Numbered from the stretch's first letter, positions 10,220 through 22,168 are shown. The stretch: DNA of 64,000 bases from Conoideocrella luteorostrata (GCA_032433595.1 JASWJB010000092.1:1-64000), one strand, 5' to 3'. The notes: generated from the sequence alone by a model not told the origin. Program-made: numbers and translations.

Positions 10220-12928
10220 TGTCTCGACTGAGGCCCTGTGATGATGTTGCCTGATCCGTCGTCTGCTGCTGCTGGCAATTTTTTTTTTAAAATCACAATC
10301 GCATCGAAACCAGTAAAGGCGAGTATAGCAAAAGGCCAGCCACTCTGTATTTAAAAGTCAACTGGGTGGCTTTATTTCGAATATGACGCCGGGGCGGAAG
10401 CATGTGGATGAGACGACGGACCGCGCGCGACGCATTGGCCCGCTCCGGCTCATTAATACTCATTAGTCATACCAGAGGCAGTGGAACTTTTGGAACCTCG
10501 GCGAATTGCGGGGACATGATGAAGCATGGTGAACGGCAAGAACGGTTAAATGATTAATGCGGAATGGACATGGGGAACGGGGAACGGACCGATGCTGCAA
10601 AGAGTCCGTGCTGTTGTTTCCCCAGCAGTCATGAATAAGCTATCTTTGTTGTAACTCCTACAGCGTACCCTGCGGACCATAATTTAAAGTCTGGCATTTG
10701 ATTGACCTAAGCCAAGAAGACTGAGCAAGATTAGCTGAAATCCCCCCAGGCAACAGGCATAGAAATCAGAGTAGAGCTTACTGCGTACACGGGACACGTT
10801 TCAACAACTGCTTTTGAAGATGTGCGCACTATAGCTAAGAGAAACTTCGCCATTGCATGGGGGACACATATTTGGAAAATGGCAAACCTAAAAGCTGCAT
10901 AGGATCGGATTCAAGTAATTGTAAAACGAGGCTTATATGAATCAGCAGCATTGGCATCTCGAAGACTGGCGCAAGGAGTTTGCTACTACGCAACTGGTCG
11001 AACTAATCGCGGGGGAGAGCTCGTCGGTGCTACAAAGCAGTGCTTCAAAATACACAGCACACAAATAGTCGACCCGACCGATGGTACCCAAATTGACGAG
11101 ATACAAGAAATCAGTCATATCTGGGACTTCTTAAAACAGTGCTGTCCCGCATGAGCCCGACTAGACGACAAGAATGCTTGACAAGATCTAGAGAGGTCGG
11201 ACGGACCAACGATCTCCGAACCGTCAAGGATTATGCTAAGAGATTTATTACAGTCTTGTATGCGCATGGAGTGACGGCTGCGGACGGCAGGTTTTAGTTG
11301 CATATATGGGTAGTTCTAGAACTACGGTAAGTTGCGGGTGGTGTGCGGATATCAGGTTCACAGACGTGACCTCTGGACCACGCTATTTATATATTTTTTT
11401 ATAATAAAATAACGATTCGTAGAAAATGTTAGGGTAAATTATCGGGTCAACCACGCATTGGCTGTGGGAAGTCGGAACGCACGTCCACATGACTGCTTGG
11501 ACTTACCTGACATCGGTTTCGGTATGAAACCTTGAGGCAATACTCAACGCTTGATCGTCAAACTTTTGAGTTTCTTAGCTTCAACCGGCTCATTTACACC
11601 CCTTTCCCTGAGAAAACCATATAATACACACTGCTTCGTTTATTGTGATGGGCCAGAAGTGGACTTGATAGCAGCGGCTAAATTATCAAATTTAAAGTGT
11701 CAAGTTTCTCATTTATTATCAACATTGACTTGTATAGTTGGTAAAACAAACACACATAGTGTATATGTGACAACCAACTGAACTGCACGTTCTTGGCCTT
11801 AGGGGCAGGCTTATGCTGTTGCTGGATTCTCCAGTCCATGGCTTACACGTAGTAGAGCTACTGCATGTGAGATGCTAGAGAGATCCTCCTGGGTTCTGAA
11901 CTTCTTTTGTTCTCTGCGATCAATTTTCATCAACCGGAAGTTCCATTACAATATGATATTTGAGATTTGAGATGGATGATAAAATTGTGAAATAGATAGA
12001 CAGAAGACGGTGAGGGTTCCAGCAGACAGCTTGAGTGAGTGATTTGTTCTGGTATTGCACTCTTTGACAAGAGGTAGCATACAAATTATCATCAACCGAC
12101 TCTTTTGGCCAATCCCGAGGAGTTCTGTCTTGCCTGTGACTGGAGTACTTTTTCTAATACAGCCAGTTTATGACAAAAGAAATTTCTCTTTTACAGTTGT
12201 AGGGTAGCATAATGTGTTCCGCAGTTGCCACGATTACATAGGCTCTTGCTGTCTACACATAAATCAAACCATTCCAGATGTTGAAGCGTTCAGTCACCGA
12301 CGAGACAGAAATACTTGGCACCTTTGAAAGCGTTGCTAACAGATGACAAAGTGTCATAGGAGTAGCGGAAAATATGTATCTTTGTCAATTGAGATACGGC
12401 GAGCCGAAGAATGTAGGGCGCGCATGGGAATTAAAACGACATGTACTCTTCCTCGAATTAATAGCAGCCAATAAACATGTGATAGGAAAGAGCAAGCAAA
12501 CGGGATCTTAATGCATAAAGAAATAAAAAGTTCAACGGCTGAGTGTAAATACGACGAGCAACGCAGTTTGGGCATGGGTGGGGTTCTGCAAGATGGAGAG
12601 GTAAGAGCATGGCTCTTCGTTCGCGGTCTTAGGGGCAAATGGAAAAATATTGGGTTCGTTACAACTTCGATTTCTGTGCCAAAGAATAAAAATTTCGCCT
12701 AAAAAAGAAAGAAGTCAGATTGTAGTAGAGGTCTGTTGGCGTAGGACATGTGCTCTGTGCACTCAGTGTTTTAAGCCCCACCTAGAGTAAAGTAAGGCCC
12801 TCTGTGATAATCGATAAGAGATTTTGCCCAGAAAAAAATTTCTAGGAACAACACCACGAGGAGCTGGCCGCTCATCAAGCAAAATAGCCCGGAAATACGC
12901 TCCGCCATCGTCGACAACAGCGGCCAAA
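10220..12928. other. 2.7-kb intergenic region
   Basis: No recognisable gene. It should include the promoters of RIB1 (left) and RPA43 (right). There is an AT-rich patch near 11385-11415. ORFs of 60-95 codons on both strands have no known motif. A TTG-initiated extension of the RPA43 frame begins at 12824 but contains no ATG before 12929. Confidence 0.6.
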
Positions 12929-14344
12929 ATGCCTGCAGCTGCATCGCCCGAGCCGGCGACCCCCAAACACGAAAAGAAACACAAAAAGGACAAAAGTTCC
13001 AAATCCGAAAAAAAGCGCGCCAGGGAGGAAGATGCAGCAGCAGCAGATGGAGAGCGAAAGCACAAGAAGTCAAAGAGCGTCGCAGCAGATGCAATTCCGC
13101 AACATGACGAAATCGCAGGTGGCCAAGACCTGAAGAAGGAGAAGAAGGAGAAGAGAAACAAGAAGGTGCAGCAAGAGGACGGAGTTGCTGCTGAGATAGA
13201 ACCCGACAACGAGGCTACGAGCGAAAAGAAGCAAAAGAAGAAGTCCAAGAAGTCCAAGAGAGAAGATGAAGACTCAAACCAAATTGGCAATACGCCAGAT
13301 TGGAATGACGGGGAATCGAAGGCCGAGAAGAAGGAGAAGAAGAAAAAGAAGAAGCGTGCCGAGGCAACGGATACTGTGAACTCGACACTGACACAAGAAT
13401 CAGAGAACACACAACGCCGTACCACTTTCGACGGAGCCGATGCCATGGACATCGACGAACCGTCAAGCTCAACATCTTTCCAGGGCTATCAACCACCGGA
13501 TATCCCTTCCAACCCACAATACCCCTTCTTTACGCAGACTGTATCGCTTTATGAGCCGATATACCCCAACGGATGGGCACAGCCTGTCACCAACGCTCAG
13601 TACCAGCACCTGCAACACCTCCAAAATAAATACGTGCCATCCCTGCGAGGCGTTTTACTCGACTACAAGAATGTCGCGCTGGGTCCTGAACCAGGTCGCG
13701 ACGGCGCGGCGGCGGACGACGAGACGCCAACAACAGTGATGTCTCGGAACGAATACGCCGTCGGCTTTGGCTGGATCACTGCGGATGTGGAGCTGTTCGT
13801 CCCCAGCCGAGGAGCCTGGATGGAAGGCAGTGTCAACTTGCAGACCGAGGGCCACATCGGCGTTGTATCCTTTGGCAAGTTCAACGCGTCTATTGAGGCC
13901 AGACGGCTGCCCCCGGCCTGGAAATGGGTGTCCAATGAGTCTCCCGAAGCAGCCGGGTTTGAGGAAACGGCCTCGGTCATCACAGCAGACGACCACGGCG
14001 TGGTGCGACAGATTCACAGCACCGGCTTCTGGGTAGATGGGAGTGGAGACAGAGTAAAGGGCAAACTTCGCTTCAGAATACGCAACTTCGATGCTGGAAC
14101 CAGCGGCGAGACCAGTTATCTCAGTCTTGAAGGCACAATGCTTGATAAGGCGAGCGAGAAGAAGCTTGTCAAGGAGGAAGCACGCACTGCTCAAATGAGA
14201 TTGGAGAAGAAGGGCGGACGAACGATTGAGAGACGACGAGCACCCGAGTTTAGCATGACGCGGTTTGTTGAAGATGAGGCCCAACAGCAAGAAAATGGTG
14301 CAGAAATTGGTCAAGAGTCCAAGATTGTCCAATTTGGAGACTAA
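12929..14344 (+). CDS. RPA43: DNA-directed RNA polymerase I subunit Rpa43
   Basis: Single exon, 471 aa from the first in-frame ATG. The frame is open upstream to a TTG at 12824, but that is not a credible start. Residues about 10-150 are an extreme Lys/Glu-rich, disordered, nucleolar-type region (repeated KKEKKEKRNKK-like runs). From about 195 comes the conserved Rpa43 part: SLYEPIYPNGWAQPV, then VPSLRGVLLDYKNVAL, then the OB-fold segment (GWITADVELFVPSRGAWMEG, HIGVVSFGKFNASI, about 285-330). Near 375-395 is a beta hairpin (GFWVDGSGDRVKGKLRFRI). Rpa43 forms the Pol I stalk with Rpa14-type partners and receives initiation factor Rrn3 in the nucleolus. The long basic N-terminus is longer than in yeast (326 aa in total there). 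Tail-to-tail with the FHA gene, 302 bp away. Confidence 0.9.
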   Translation: MPAAASPEPATPKHEKKHKKDKSSKSEKKRAREEDAAAADGERKHKKSKSVAADAIPQHDEIAGGQDLKKEKKEKRNKKVQQEDGVAAEIEPDNEATSEKKQKKKSKKSKREDEDSNQIGNTPDWNDGESKAEKKEKKKKKKRAEATDTVNSTLTQESENTQRRTTFDGADAMDIDEPSSSTSFQGYQPPDIPSNPQYPFFTQTVSLYEPIYPNGWAQPVTNAQYQHLQHLQNKYVPSLRGVLLDYKNVALGPEPGRDGAAADDETPTTVMSRNEYAVGFGWITADVELFVPSRGAWMEGSVNLQTEGHIGVVSFGKFNASIEARRLPPAWKWVSNESPEAAGFEETASVITADDHGVVRQIHSTGFWVDGSGDRVKGKLRFRIRNFDAGTSGETSYLSLEGTMLDKASEKKLVKEEARTAQMRLEKKGGRTIERRRAPEFSMTRFVEDEAQQQENGAEIGQESKIVQFGD

Positions 14345-14646
14345 AAATGGGCGAGCCACGCGTTATACGGTGATAAAGACGGTTGTTTTGTTGAAGTGAC
14401 AGCAAAGGATACGGAGTTATGTGACATACTAAGGAAGCGTTGTTCAGTTTCATTGATTCTGTTGCACTATATTAAAAAGAGCTACGTATGCTATAAAAGA
14501 GAGAGACCTTAACCTGGCAAAACAGACTGCCAAATGCACCAACTCCTTGCTAAAAGCCGATATGATCTGTGAGTATGCGCTCAAGAACGATAAATCTGCG
14601 CCCAAAATCCATAATAGTACAATCTTGATAGTGCGGAGTGCCAAAA

Positions 14647-15390
14647 TCACGCGGACGCCTTCACCATGGGGTCCCACGGGCGCGACGTATTCCATAAATA
14701 CACATCCCCCAAAGGTTCACCTCCTTGCGCCTTTACAAAAATGTGCTGAATGAGCGGCTGCTGCGTATACCATGCCTGTTCACACTCCCATGCAGAAGAA
14801 GCAGTCAAACAGTCCACCCCAGGGGAGTTTTGAGAAAACTCATCAACCTTGGCCTTGTATCCCTCCCAATCAGCAGAGTGGTCATTCACAACGAGCTGGA
14901 ACCTCACACCGTGGATATCAATAATAACGCGCTGAAACATGGCGGGAAAGCCAGTCTCGTAGACGCCGCTGCTTAAGATCCACGAATAGTCCCTCTGGTC
15001 GCCGTTGCTCTCCCAGTCATACCAGACTTGGGTTCCTGACTCGGAAAAATCATCCAGAATGAGTCTGTACTGTGCATCGAAGCTGATGGCGCAGTGCTGC
15101 TTGGAAATGCCGGGAAGCTTGGGCAGCACTACATCACAGCAGTTGGTGTCGGTGCCGAGGACGAAACTACCCGGTCTGAGGGGCTCTTGAGCAAAGCTCA
15201 GTTGTATGGCCCTTTGGGGTTTGCTGCCAGACAGATTTGATAGCTGGGCCGACAGATATGTGGATGAAGAGGTTGAGATGGCGTTGGCGGTGTTGGCGGA
15301 AAGGTTGGTCGCTTTGTCGGCGAGGGTGTTGCGCGCCGTTGGGACCAGCCAGGCAATGACGTTGCTGTTGTTGTCTTGAAGGGTGCTCAT
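14647..15390 (-). CDS. FHA-domain protein, short form
   Basis: Single exon, 247 aa, ATG at 15390. Residues about 60-165 form an FHA phosphopeptide-binding domain: SFVLGTDTNCCDVVLP, the core ISKQHCAISFD, then LDDFSESGTQVWYD. FHA domains bind phosphothreonine peptides in signalling or DNA-damage pathways. After the domain comes about 80 residues ending YLWNTSRPWDPMVKASA and a stop. Comparable fungal proteins, as I recall them, continue into a protein kinase domain. Nothing kinase-like follows in any frame down to the convergent RPA43 end at 14344, so this is either a naturally short protein or a truncated copy. The ORF itself is clean. The partner and substrate are unknown. Confidence 0.75.
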   Translation of the reverse strand: MSTLQDNNSNVIAWLVPTARNTLADKATNLSANTANAISTSSSTYLSAQLSNLSGSKPQRAIQLSFAQEPLRPGSFVLGTDTNCCDVVLPKLPGISKQHCAISFDAQYRLILDDFSESGTQVWYDWESNGDQRDYSWILSSGVYETGFPAMFQRVIIDIHGVRFQLVVNDHSADWEGYKAKVDEFSQNSPGVDCLTASSAWECEQAWYTQQPLIQHIFVKAQGGEPLGDVYLWNTSRPWDPMVKASA

Positions 15391-16865
15391 TGCGATGAAT
15401 AGAGTGTGAAATCAAAGACAGTATAGATATAATTCGAAAACCGGGATGAGTGGGATGCTGGGTATTTGATTTATATATATGTACGGAGTATATAAATAGG
15501 TTGATGTAAACCAAGGGAATGGATGGCTGAGTGACAACGGGATGGCTGGTTTGTCCAAGCTCACCAGGCCCAAATGCAGTGCGATGCAGGAATGTCGACT
15601 TCAAAAACGAGAGAGAAGACCGACTGTGTGCCAAACAGGGAGGACACTGGGTAAGTGGAAGCAAAATATAATGTACAAGTCTGGAAGTAAACAAAAGCGA
15701 GTATCGTAGGATGTAAAGGGACATCAACTTAATATATGAATTTCAAGTGTACTCGGCAGGGGCACACGCCTCATGCGACTTGCGACGTGCGACACACGCC
15801 TATTACGTCGTTGCAAGGGACGACGGTGAACTTGGAGAGCCAACCAGAATGCCACATCGGCCTTCTCTGCCAGCCGTTTTAGACGCGCGCCGCGGGAGAG
15901 AAGAGCCAACCACGCGCAGACCGCGTTCACAGTCGCGGTTACAGTGGGTGTGCGACCCTGGACAGCCACGAACACGGTCAGGTCAGGCGTGAGAGTAAGT
16001 GTCAGGACAGGAGGGCGAAGGCTCAACCAGTGCGTCCGGCGTCAGGCAGTGCGTGAATGGCAGGCAGGGCCATGCGCAGGCAAAATTCACGGCGACGACG
16101 GGGCCAGGGTGGCTGGTGCGTGGGCGCGTCTCGGCCAATAGACTGGGGGCGATTTGCTCAAGATGGAGATGACGTGCATGGATGCGACTCGAAGAGTTTG
16201 GCTGTTTGAAATTTGGTAGGAAAGGACGGAGTAAATAAAGTAAATAAAGAGTGTGAATCATCGTTGATGCGTTGTCATGTAGCTCGTTTCATGCGATGCT
16301 ACGGCAACAAGCTGTTTGCAAGTGAAGCTCTCTGGCTGAGGCTGGTTTGCGGCGCACGCAGCAACTGCTTGGCTCGCCTACCAGACTGAAGAACCGGCTG
16401 CCGATCCAAGCGGACAGCACTTGCTTGCCTCGCATGACGTCTCATTGGTTTCTGCCACGTCGGAACCCATTTGAAGCGAATTGTCCTCAATGCTTACTTT
16501 GTCGTGGTGTGCCGTGGTGTGCCGTGGTGAGCGTGACGAGAGTTGCATGTATACACATCCTGTGCCAGTCCATATTCCAAAAACTACCAAAGCAACCGCG
16601 CTCCAAGGAATGCATTCTAAAGTCTTGATTAGAAGCGTGCGGAGTACTCCATACGTGCACTTTTAATAAATATGCAGGTGCATTTTGGGTTCCCTAATGC
16701 GAATTGCAGCGACGTCTCGACAGGAGACATGCAGCCAATGAACTTTCCGCCTTAATCATCAGGCATCCACTTTTCAAGAGCCGGCCGACCTCGACCTAGC
16801 AAGGACCTCCAATCCGGACCAGCACACCAACCACGATATCTTCGAAAGCCAATTGTGCCGCAAAA
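15391..16865. other. divergent intergenic region, FHA gene / NDUFB7
   Basis: 1.5 kb with no gene recognised. It contains the FHA-gene core promoter (left) and a near-match of the dispersed element (CGGAGTACTCC, about 16640-16650). GC-rich from 15760 to 16130. Short ORFs show no domain. Confidence 0.6.
15475..15497 (-). promoter_or_regulatory. TATA-rich element upstream of the FHA gene
   Basis: On the minus strand, about 85-105 bp before the ATG at 15390, two TATA-like strings (CTATTTATA and ATATATATAAAT) flank a TACTCCGTA element (15482-15490). The spacing suits a core promoter. The element's involvement is inferred from position. Confidence 0.45.
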
Positions 16866-17267
16866 ATGGCTTCCGACGCATCCACAGACACGCGGGGTAC
16901 GTCAGACGCCTTGGGCCTCTCGCCGAATTCACCAATTCCGAATGCTTGTCCAGTGATACTAACTCTGCAGCCACAGCCGCAACCCGAGAGGACATGCGTG
17001 ATGCCCGCCTCCCACTCGCCTACAGAGACAGCTGCGCCCACCTTCTAATCCCGCTCAACAAGTGCCGAAAAGAGACATGGTATGCGCCTTGGAAGTGTTC
17101 GGTAAGTTTGGTTTGAGATCTAAGGGGACCGAGCTCGGTGGATGGCTGACACGACGGATCAGGACGAGAGACATAGCTACGAAAAGTGCCAATATGTTGA
17201 GTTCAAGAAGCGAGTGGCCAAGATGGACGAGTTGAGGGAGTCTAAGGGCGGCGAGCGAACAAACTGA
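16866..17267 (+). CDS. NADH:ubiquinone oxidoreductase subunit NDUFB7 (B18)
   Basis: Three small exons: 16866-16896, 16971-17101 and 17163-17267. They encode 88 aa. Intron 1 (74 nt) is GTACGT to TGCAG with a perfect TACTAAC branch site; intron 2 (61 nt) is GTAAGT to ATCAG. No exon is long enough to stand out as an ORF. The protein has a twin CX9C motif: C32-C42 (CAHLLIPLNKC) and C53-C63 (CSDERHSYEKC). The preceding ARLPLAYRDSCAHLLIPLN is diagnostic of NDUFB7. It is an accessory subunit of respiratory complex I on the intermembrane-space face of the inner membrane, imported and oxidised by the Mia40 route and lacking a presequence, consistent with the N-terminus here. Length fits fungal homologues. 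Confidence 0.93.
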
Positions 17268-19822
17268 GCGATTCGATGGGTTGGTCGGGCGAGAAGAATA
17301 CTTTGTACATATAGTGTATGTGGGTGGGAATGAAAATTCTTGGAAGACAACGAGAACCGGTGCGAGAAAGAAACCTCCTTTGGATTTACGACAATGCGAG
17401 ACGTGATTGTGCTTGGTGCAATTGTGAATGATTGGAAAGGGTTTGCCCGAATGCACGACTGGGTTGATGAAACCCAGAGACCAGTGCTAGCAGCCATGCG
17501 AATGACGACTACATGGGCGAATGTAAACAGTACGGCGGTAGCGAGATAAGCCATGGTAATGGGCAGTGCGGTGAAAGCGAATTTCTCGTGATGAACATAT
17601 GCACAGGGGCTCGTGGGGCTTCAGAGTAGAGGTAAGGGATGTGACTTGTCGTGATGATGGGAACACTTCGTCACAGTGTTGATCTACGGTTCGTCCTGAC
17701 AATTCAGCTCTTGAGAAGTAGCTTTCAGTAGATCGCCTATTCCTGCCCGAAGGCGGGTAATCGTGGTGGAACCTCGATATTAAGTTGATCAGCGTCTCCT
17801 TACAACTGGTCATCTCGGAGTCCCAAACATCGAAGTGCAGTTGTCAAAGCCAGTTGCCGACAATGATGCCTTGATTTGAACTTGACGTCAACTTTCGTAT
17901 AGATTTGACCGCGACTAGCATTCTACCTTGATAGACGCAATCCGTTGCCTGTTGGACACCAGGGTCAAAGCATCCTGCTTACACTGGCACGGGAAAGAAA
18001 CCCTCCCGTAACAGCAACTCGACCCAGCAAGCCTAGGGAGGAGGTCGCTTTGTCAACCGGCATATACATATTATTACAGGTTCACCCCTGATGGGTGCGG
18101 TTGTAGTTATACTCTCCCCTGTTATTGGCAATATCTCCTGCTCTGCCTCTCCAGAGTGAGCGCAATCTGTGAGGCTGAAGGCTGAAGGCTGAAGGACAGT
18201 TGATGCGGGACAAGTCAGGTCAAAGGCACAATCCTGCGACAGCATCATTGGAGATCAGCCCGCTGAGCGGTGTCTGCCCTGCGATACCGTCGCTCTACTA
18301 CCCGTGGACATGAATCGGTCCAGTGCAAGAATGGGTGGGGATAGGCTTGGCAATTGTCGAAACTGACTATAATTTTCAATCTCTTCAGGAGTGGATTCCC
18401 GCCCGTCGGTGAACTTCGAGTGGGCTTTCCTTCGTTGACGGCTCAGAACCTGGCCAAGTGCCAGCATATCAGCTCCTCATCAGGTCGCATTTCTGTCTCA
18501 ATCGTAGCCATCCTTTCCAAATTACGACATCTAGTACATCTAAAAAAAAAAGGTGAATGGACTCCCCAGAGCCCTGCCGAAGCATTGTCTGATTTTTATT
18601 GCTAGTACATGACGCCAGCCAAGGTCTTGACAGCAGCGCCAGCGGAATTGCAATTAGGGTCTCCGTGATTGTCGCTTTGTGCCGAACATCGCCAAACGCC
18701 GAAGTCAACCAGGTCGGCCAAGAACGGTAGGGGTGTCTCACAACCCCATCCCTCAAGGTAGTAAGAGAATATTCCATCGCGCGTCGCCGTGCTGCCGTGG
18801 TTGTTCTATCGTACGGAGTACAACAAGTGCCATCAACGCCAGATGAGGCGCCGAGATCCGCCCACACCACACCATCTACATCAAGCATAGCGGCAGCGGC
18901 ATTCCTCTCGCCGTTGGAATTCGGAAGGGAGCTCCACGGGCCGGGTTGAATGAAAATTCATTTATTTCCGGGTCTCTAAGGCACTGCCCCTCGACGCTTG
19001 ATTACCACAAACCGCCGCAGCCTCGACATGGAATTATGCAGCTTGAGGCAATCAACTCGTGTAAACATTGAGTCGTATTTGAAACAAATCTACCCACCAA
19101 AATGTGTCCTCTGCCTTTGGTTTCTTCAACTAATAGCATGAAGCTGTTCAGTGCGGATGTGGAACTAACACGAACGAAGCGACGGTTGTAGTTCCCACCT
19201 CTCCACTCTATGCGGCCCTTATGATGTCTCAACCCTTCCACCTTTTACGTACAATACTGTCAATTTTTTTTTCCGCCATGGACTTCGTTGGCTCCCCTTC
19301 TCTTCTCTGTTGACTCAAGATGGGCCAAGGTCCCAGTTCTAATTTGTGACGTGGATGGCACCGCGAGTTGGGGCTGTCTATATATCTCGTCCGTCCCAAG
19401 AGTCCAAGAGTTGGCATTCATCTTGGCTCGTCTGGAGATAGACAAAGCCGAAAAGTGGAAAGAGGGACGATAAGGCATAGAATAGCCAACCATGGGAACC
19501 AAATTGTTGTATTCGGATGATATTGGACCTAACAAGCACGTTGTTCGGTCCACATTCTCAGGGTCTAATCTGTGTCTTCCCCACGGGACCAGATAAACCC
19601 AATTTTCGTCAAAATAGAAAATCCTGGATACGTAGCCGACTCTAGATTTCGGTTTCCCTTTTCCCATTCCTCCTTGATTTCGTACCGGCAGGAGTGCTCG
19701 TGTAAGATTGTGTGCTGCAGTCCTTTCGCGTACTTCCTTCATCTCATAGGTCTCTGGCCTGTGGTTCGCGGCATTTCGACACCGCTCCATCGTAGGAGTA
19801 GAACGCAACCAAACAGACCGGC
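17268..19822. other. 2.5-kb intergenic region
   Basis: No gene recognised. Features seen: three tandem copies of GGCTGAA (18173-18193) and one TACGGAGTA (18812-18820). A 182-codon minus-strand ORF (19260-19808) overlaps the likely promoter and leader of the transporter gene and shows no domain, so it was not called. The right end should contain the transporter's promoter. Confidence 0.55.
18173..18193. repeat. heptamer tandem repeat GGCTGAA x3
   Basis: Three head-to-tail copies of GGCTGAA in non-coding DNA; too short to be a regulatory array by itself. Confidence 0.85.
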
Positions 19823-21271
19823 ATGTTTTTCAAGAGCAGAAAGAACAAGGAGCCAATGGCATCCAAGTATGAAAATGAGAGGGAGAAAGGAAAGGACAGT
19901 ATTGATCGCAACGATGACGTCTCGCCCACCCGTGAGGGAGTCCTGGTTGACAACGGCGAGCAAGCCGCCAATATTTTCAGCGAAGGTGGCAAGAACTACA
20001 GAACCATGGGTCGGTGGGACACGGCACTCGTTCTAGCCAGCAATCAAGTCGGTCTGGGTATCCTCTCGCTGCCCAAGATTCTCGATGTCCTGGGAATTAT
20101 TCCCTCAGTTATTGCCATTATTGGACTCGGCATCGTGTCATGGTACACAGCATTTGAGCTTCTCCAGTTCTACCGCAAGCACCCGCATGTCGTCAACATG
20201 GTCGATATGGCTCGCGTGATTGGTGGTGTACCGTTTGAGATTATTTTCGGCATATGCCTTCTCATCAAGATCTGCTTCACATGCGGTTCAGCAACAGTTA
20301 CTATTTCTATCGCGTTGAATACTTTGTCAAATCATGGTATATGTACTGTTGGGTTTGCCGGCGTGGCAGCCATTGCTTGTTGGCTGCTTTGCCTGCCTCG
20401 AAAGTTCAAATTCGTCGCGCAAGTCGGTCTCCCGTCCACTATCAGTATTCTAGCTGCTGTTCTCATCGTCATCATAAGTCTGGGAGTATCCCCGCCGAAG
20501 GCTGCTCCGCCGGGATGGGAGAAGGAGCTGAAGGTGATTGGATATCCATCCTTCTCAGAAGGCGTCAACGCGGTCCTCAAAGTTTGCTATGCATATGCTG
20601 GAAATGTTGGGTTCGTGTCTTATATGGCTGAGATGAAAAATCCTGGCAGGGACTTTGTTCCCGCTCTTACGGTTTTGCAGATATTTTCCGTTATACTGTA
20701 TCTCATTACCGCCGTGGCAATCTATTGCCTTTCAGGGCAGTTCACGACCTCGCCAGCTCTCGGATCCGCTCCCACCATCCCAGCCAAAGTTGCATACGGA
20801 ATTGTCTTGCCAGCTATTCTATCTACCGGGCTGGTCTTTGGCCATACAGCCATCAAATACCTCTACGTCGTCGCCATGCGGGCCATGAAGTCAACTCACC
20901 AACTTACCGACAGCTCCTTCAAATCCTGGAGCACTTGGGTTGCATGCGCAACTTTTTTCTGGGCCCTGTCTTTCCTGATCGCCAATGCAATTCCTATTTT
21001 CGACTCGATTCTGTCCATTGCGTCAGCTACATTTATTGCTTGGTTCACTTTTGGTATCAGCGGAGTTTTCTGGTACCATCGCAACTGGCAGGAGAAATTC
21101 CAGAGGAAGAATATACCCCTTGCTATCGTTAATGCCTTGCTGATTCTGCAGGCTTTGTTCATGAATGGAGTTGGGTTGTGGGCTGCAATCACGCAGCTGA
21201 TTGACATTTTTAACGACAAGGAGAATCGGATTGGTGGCGCTTTTACATGTGCAGATAACTCGCTATTTTGA
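19823..21271 (+). CDS. AAAP-family amino acid transporter (Mtr/AVT-like)
   Basis: Single exon, 482 aa. A hydrophilic N-terminus of about 65 residues is followed by about 11 hydrophobic helices. The first is ALVLASNQVGLGILSLPKIL (about 70-90), the hallmark of amino acid/auxin permease carriers, which have an unwound first helix around the Gly-rich stretch. Later helices include FEIIFGICLLIKICFTCGSA and GIVLPAILSTGLVFGHTAIK. The loop GFVSYMAEMKNPGRDF (about 270-287) is typical of the fungal neutral amino acid permease group related to Neurospora Mtr. It probably imports neutral or aromatic amino acids with protons at the plasma membrane; substrate is inferred. No introns, no frameshift, ATG at 19823. 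Confidence 0.9.
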   Translation: MFFKSRKNKEPMASKYENEREKGKDSIDRNDDVSPTREGVLVDNGEQAANIFSEGGKNYRTMGRWDTALVLASNQVGLGILSLPKILDVLGIIPSVIAIIGLGIVSWYTAFELLQFYRKHPHVVNMVDMARVIGGVPFEIIFGICLLIKICFTCGSATVTISIALNTLSNHGICTVGFAGVAAIACWLLCLPRKFKFVAQVGLPSTISILAAVLIVIISLGVSPPKAAPPGWEKELKVIGYPSFSEGVNAVLKVCYAYAGNVGFVSYMAEMKNPGRDFVPALTVLQIFSVILYLITAVAIYCLSGQFTTSPALGSAPTIPAKVAYGIVLPAILSTGLVFGHTAIKYLYVVAMRAMKSTHQLTDSSFKSWSTWVACATFFWALSFLIANAIPIFDSILSIASATFIAWFTFGISGVFWYHRNWQEKFQRKNIPLAIVNALLILQALFMNGVGLWAAITQLIDIFNDKENRIGGAFTCADNSLF

Positions 21272-21801
21272 GCCGTGCGCCGATGTGTTGCGTGCGTTGG
21301 AAGAGTAATCTGGTGTTGTCCTAGAAGTAGTCTGGTTGTATGTTTTGGCATAGTAGGAGGCTATGGTTTGCTCACGGATTATGAGTACGGATTAGATTGG
21401 TTGCATTCACCGGATCCCGTGATTGTATATATTGCGAATACACGAGTACATTTCACAATGCTTTGAGGGGTTTCTAAACAGCCCTGTCACTTGGTGTGAA
21501 TAAAGACCTTATGCTCTTGGCTGTAGTAGAGACAGCAGGCTGGTCGGAATACCTGCAAGCCTGATTCGGTTTGTCCGGAGGGGGCATTGAATGAGTGGAA
21601 GTAGAAGATTTGGAACAAGCTTGGTGTGTCAACTCTGCTCTGACAAGTGAACTTGCAGTGCTCTCTTGAGACCCACGGAAGCAATTACCTTATGTCTGAG
21701 GCCAGTGTTCTGTTCTCTCGAGCCGGCTAATTGGCCATGGTGGTCTTCTCGGGGAAAAAACAGGGGTAGGCTGTTTCTAGAAGTCTGTTTGCTATAACTA
21801 C

Positions 21802-21817
21802 TACGGAGTACGGAGTA
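21802..21817. repeat. overlapping tandem pair of TACGGAGTA
   Basis: TACGGAGTACGGAGTA: two 9-mers sharing a TA. The identical arrangement recurs at 22153-22168, 350 bp away. Confidence 0.9.
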
Positions 21818-22152
21818 TACATTATGCAAGTTATTTTGGTCGAGCGGGTCACCTAGCTGCGGTGCTTACATTCCACCCAGCTGAGCAAGCAATCATGCTG
21901 TAATGGCTCACGAGACAGAATATGAGCAGTATTGTCAAAATCTTGGCTGAACCAATCTTCATGCTAGAGCTGTTTTTAGATGCACGGACTCGTCCATAAG
22001 TGCGGCCGTGATGGGGATCTGCTTCCAGGCCAAGTTCCTCAGACCTCGTAGAAGCAATGGACCATGTCTCGCTATCCCCTTTTTGAGCCTTGCAGAGCAA
22101 TTAGTGTAATTAGCCCCAAGACAAATAGGCGCATCCCAATTTGGCCTAATAA

Positions 22153-22168
22153 TACGGAGTACGGAGTA
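22153..22168. repeat. overlapping tandem pair of TACGGAGTA
   Basis: Second copy of the TACGGAGTACGGAGTA arrangement, in the same orientation as the one at 21802. Single 9-mers follow at 22334 and (inverted) 22625. Confidence 0.9.

Noticed and set aside
12824..12928. N-terminal extension of the RPA43 frame
   Set aside because: It begins with TTG and contains no ATG; the first ATG is at 12929.
18173..18193. Possible CRISPR-like or satellite array
   Set aside because: Only three heptamers with no spacers, and the genome is eukaryotic.
19260..19808. 182-codon minus-strand ORF upstream of the amino acid transporter
   Set aside because: No domain, odd composition, and it overlaps the probable promoter and leader.
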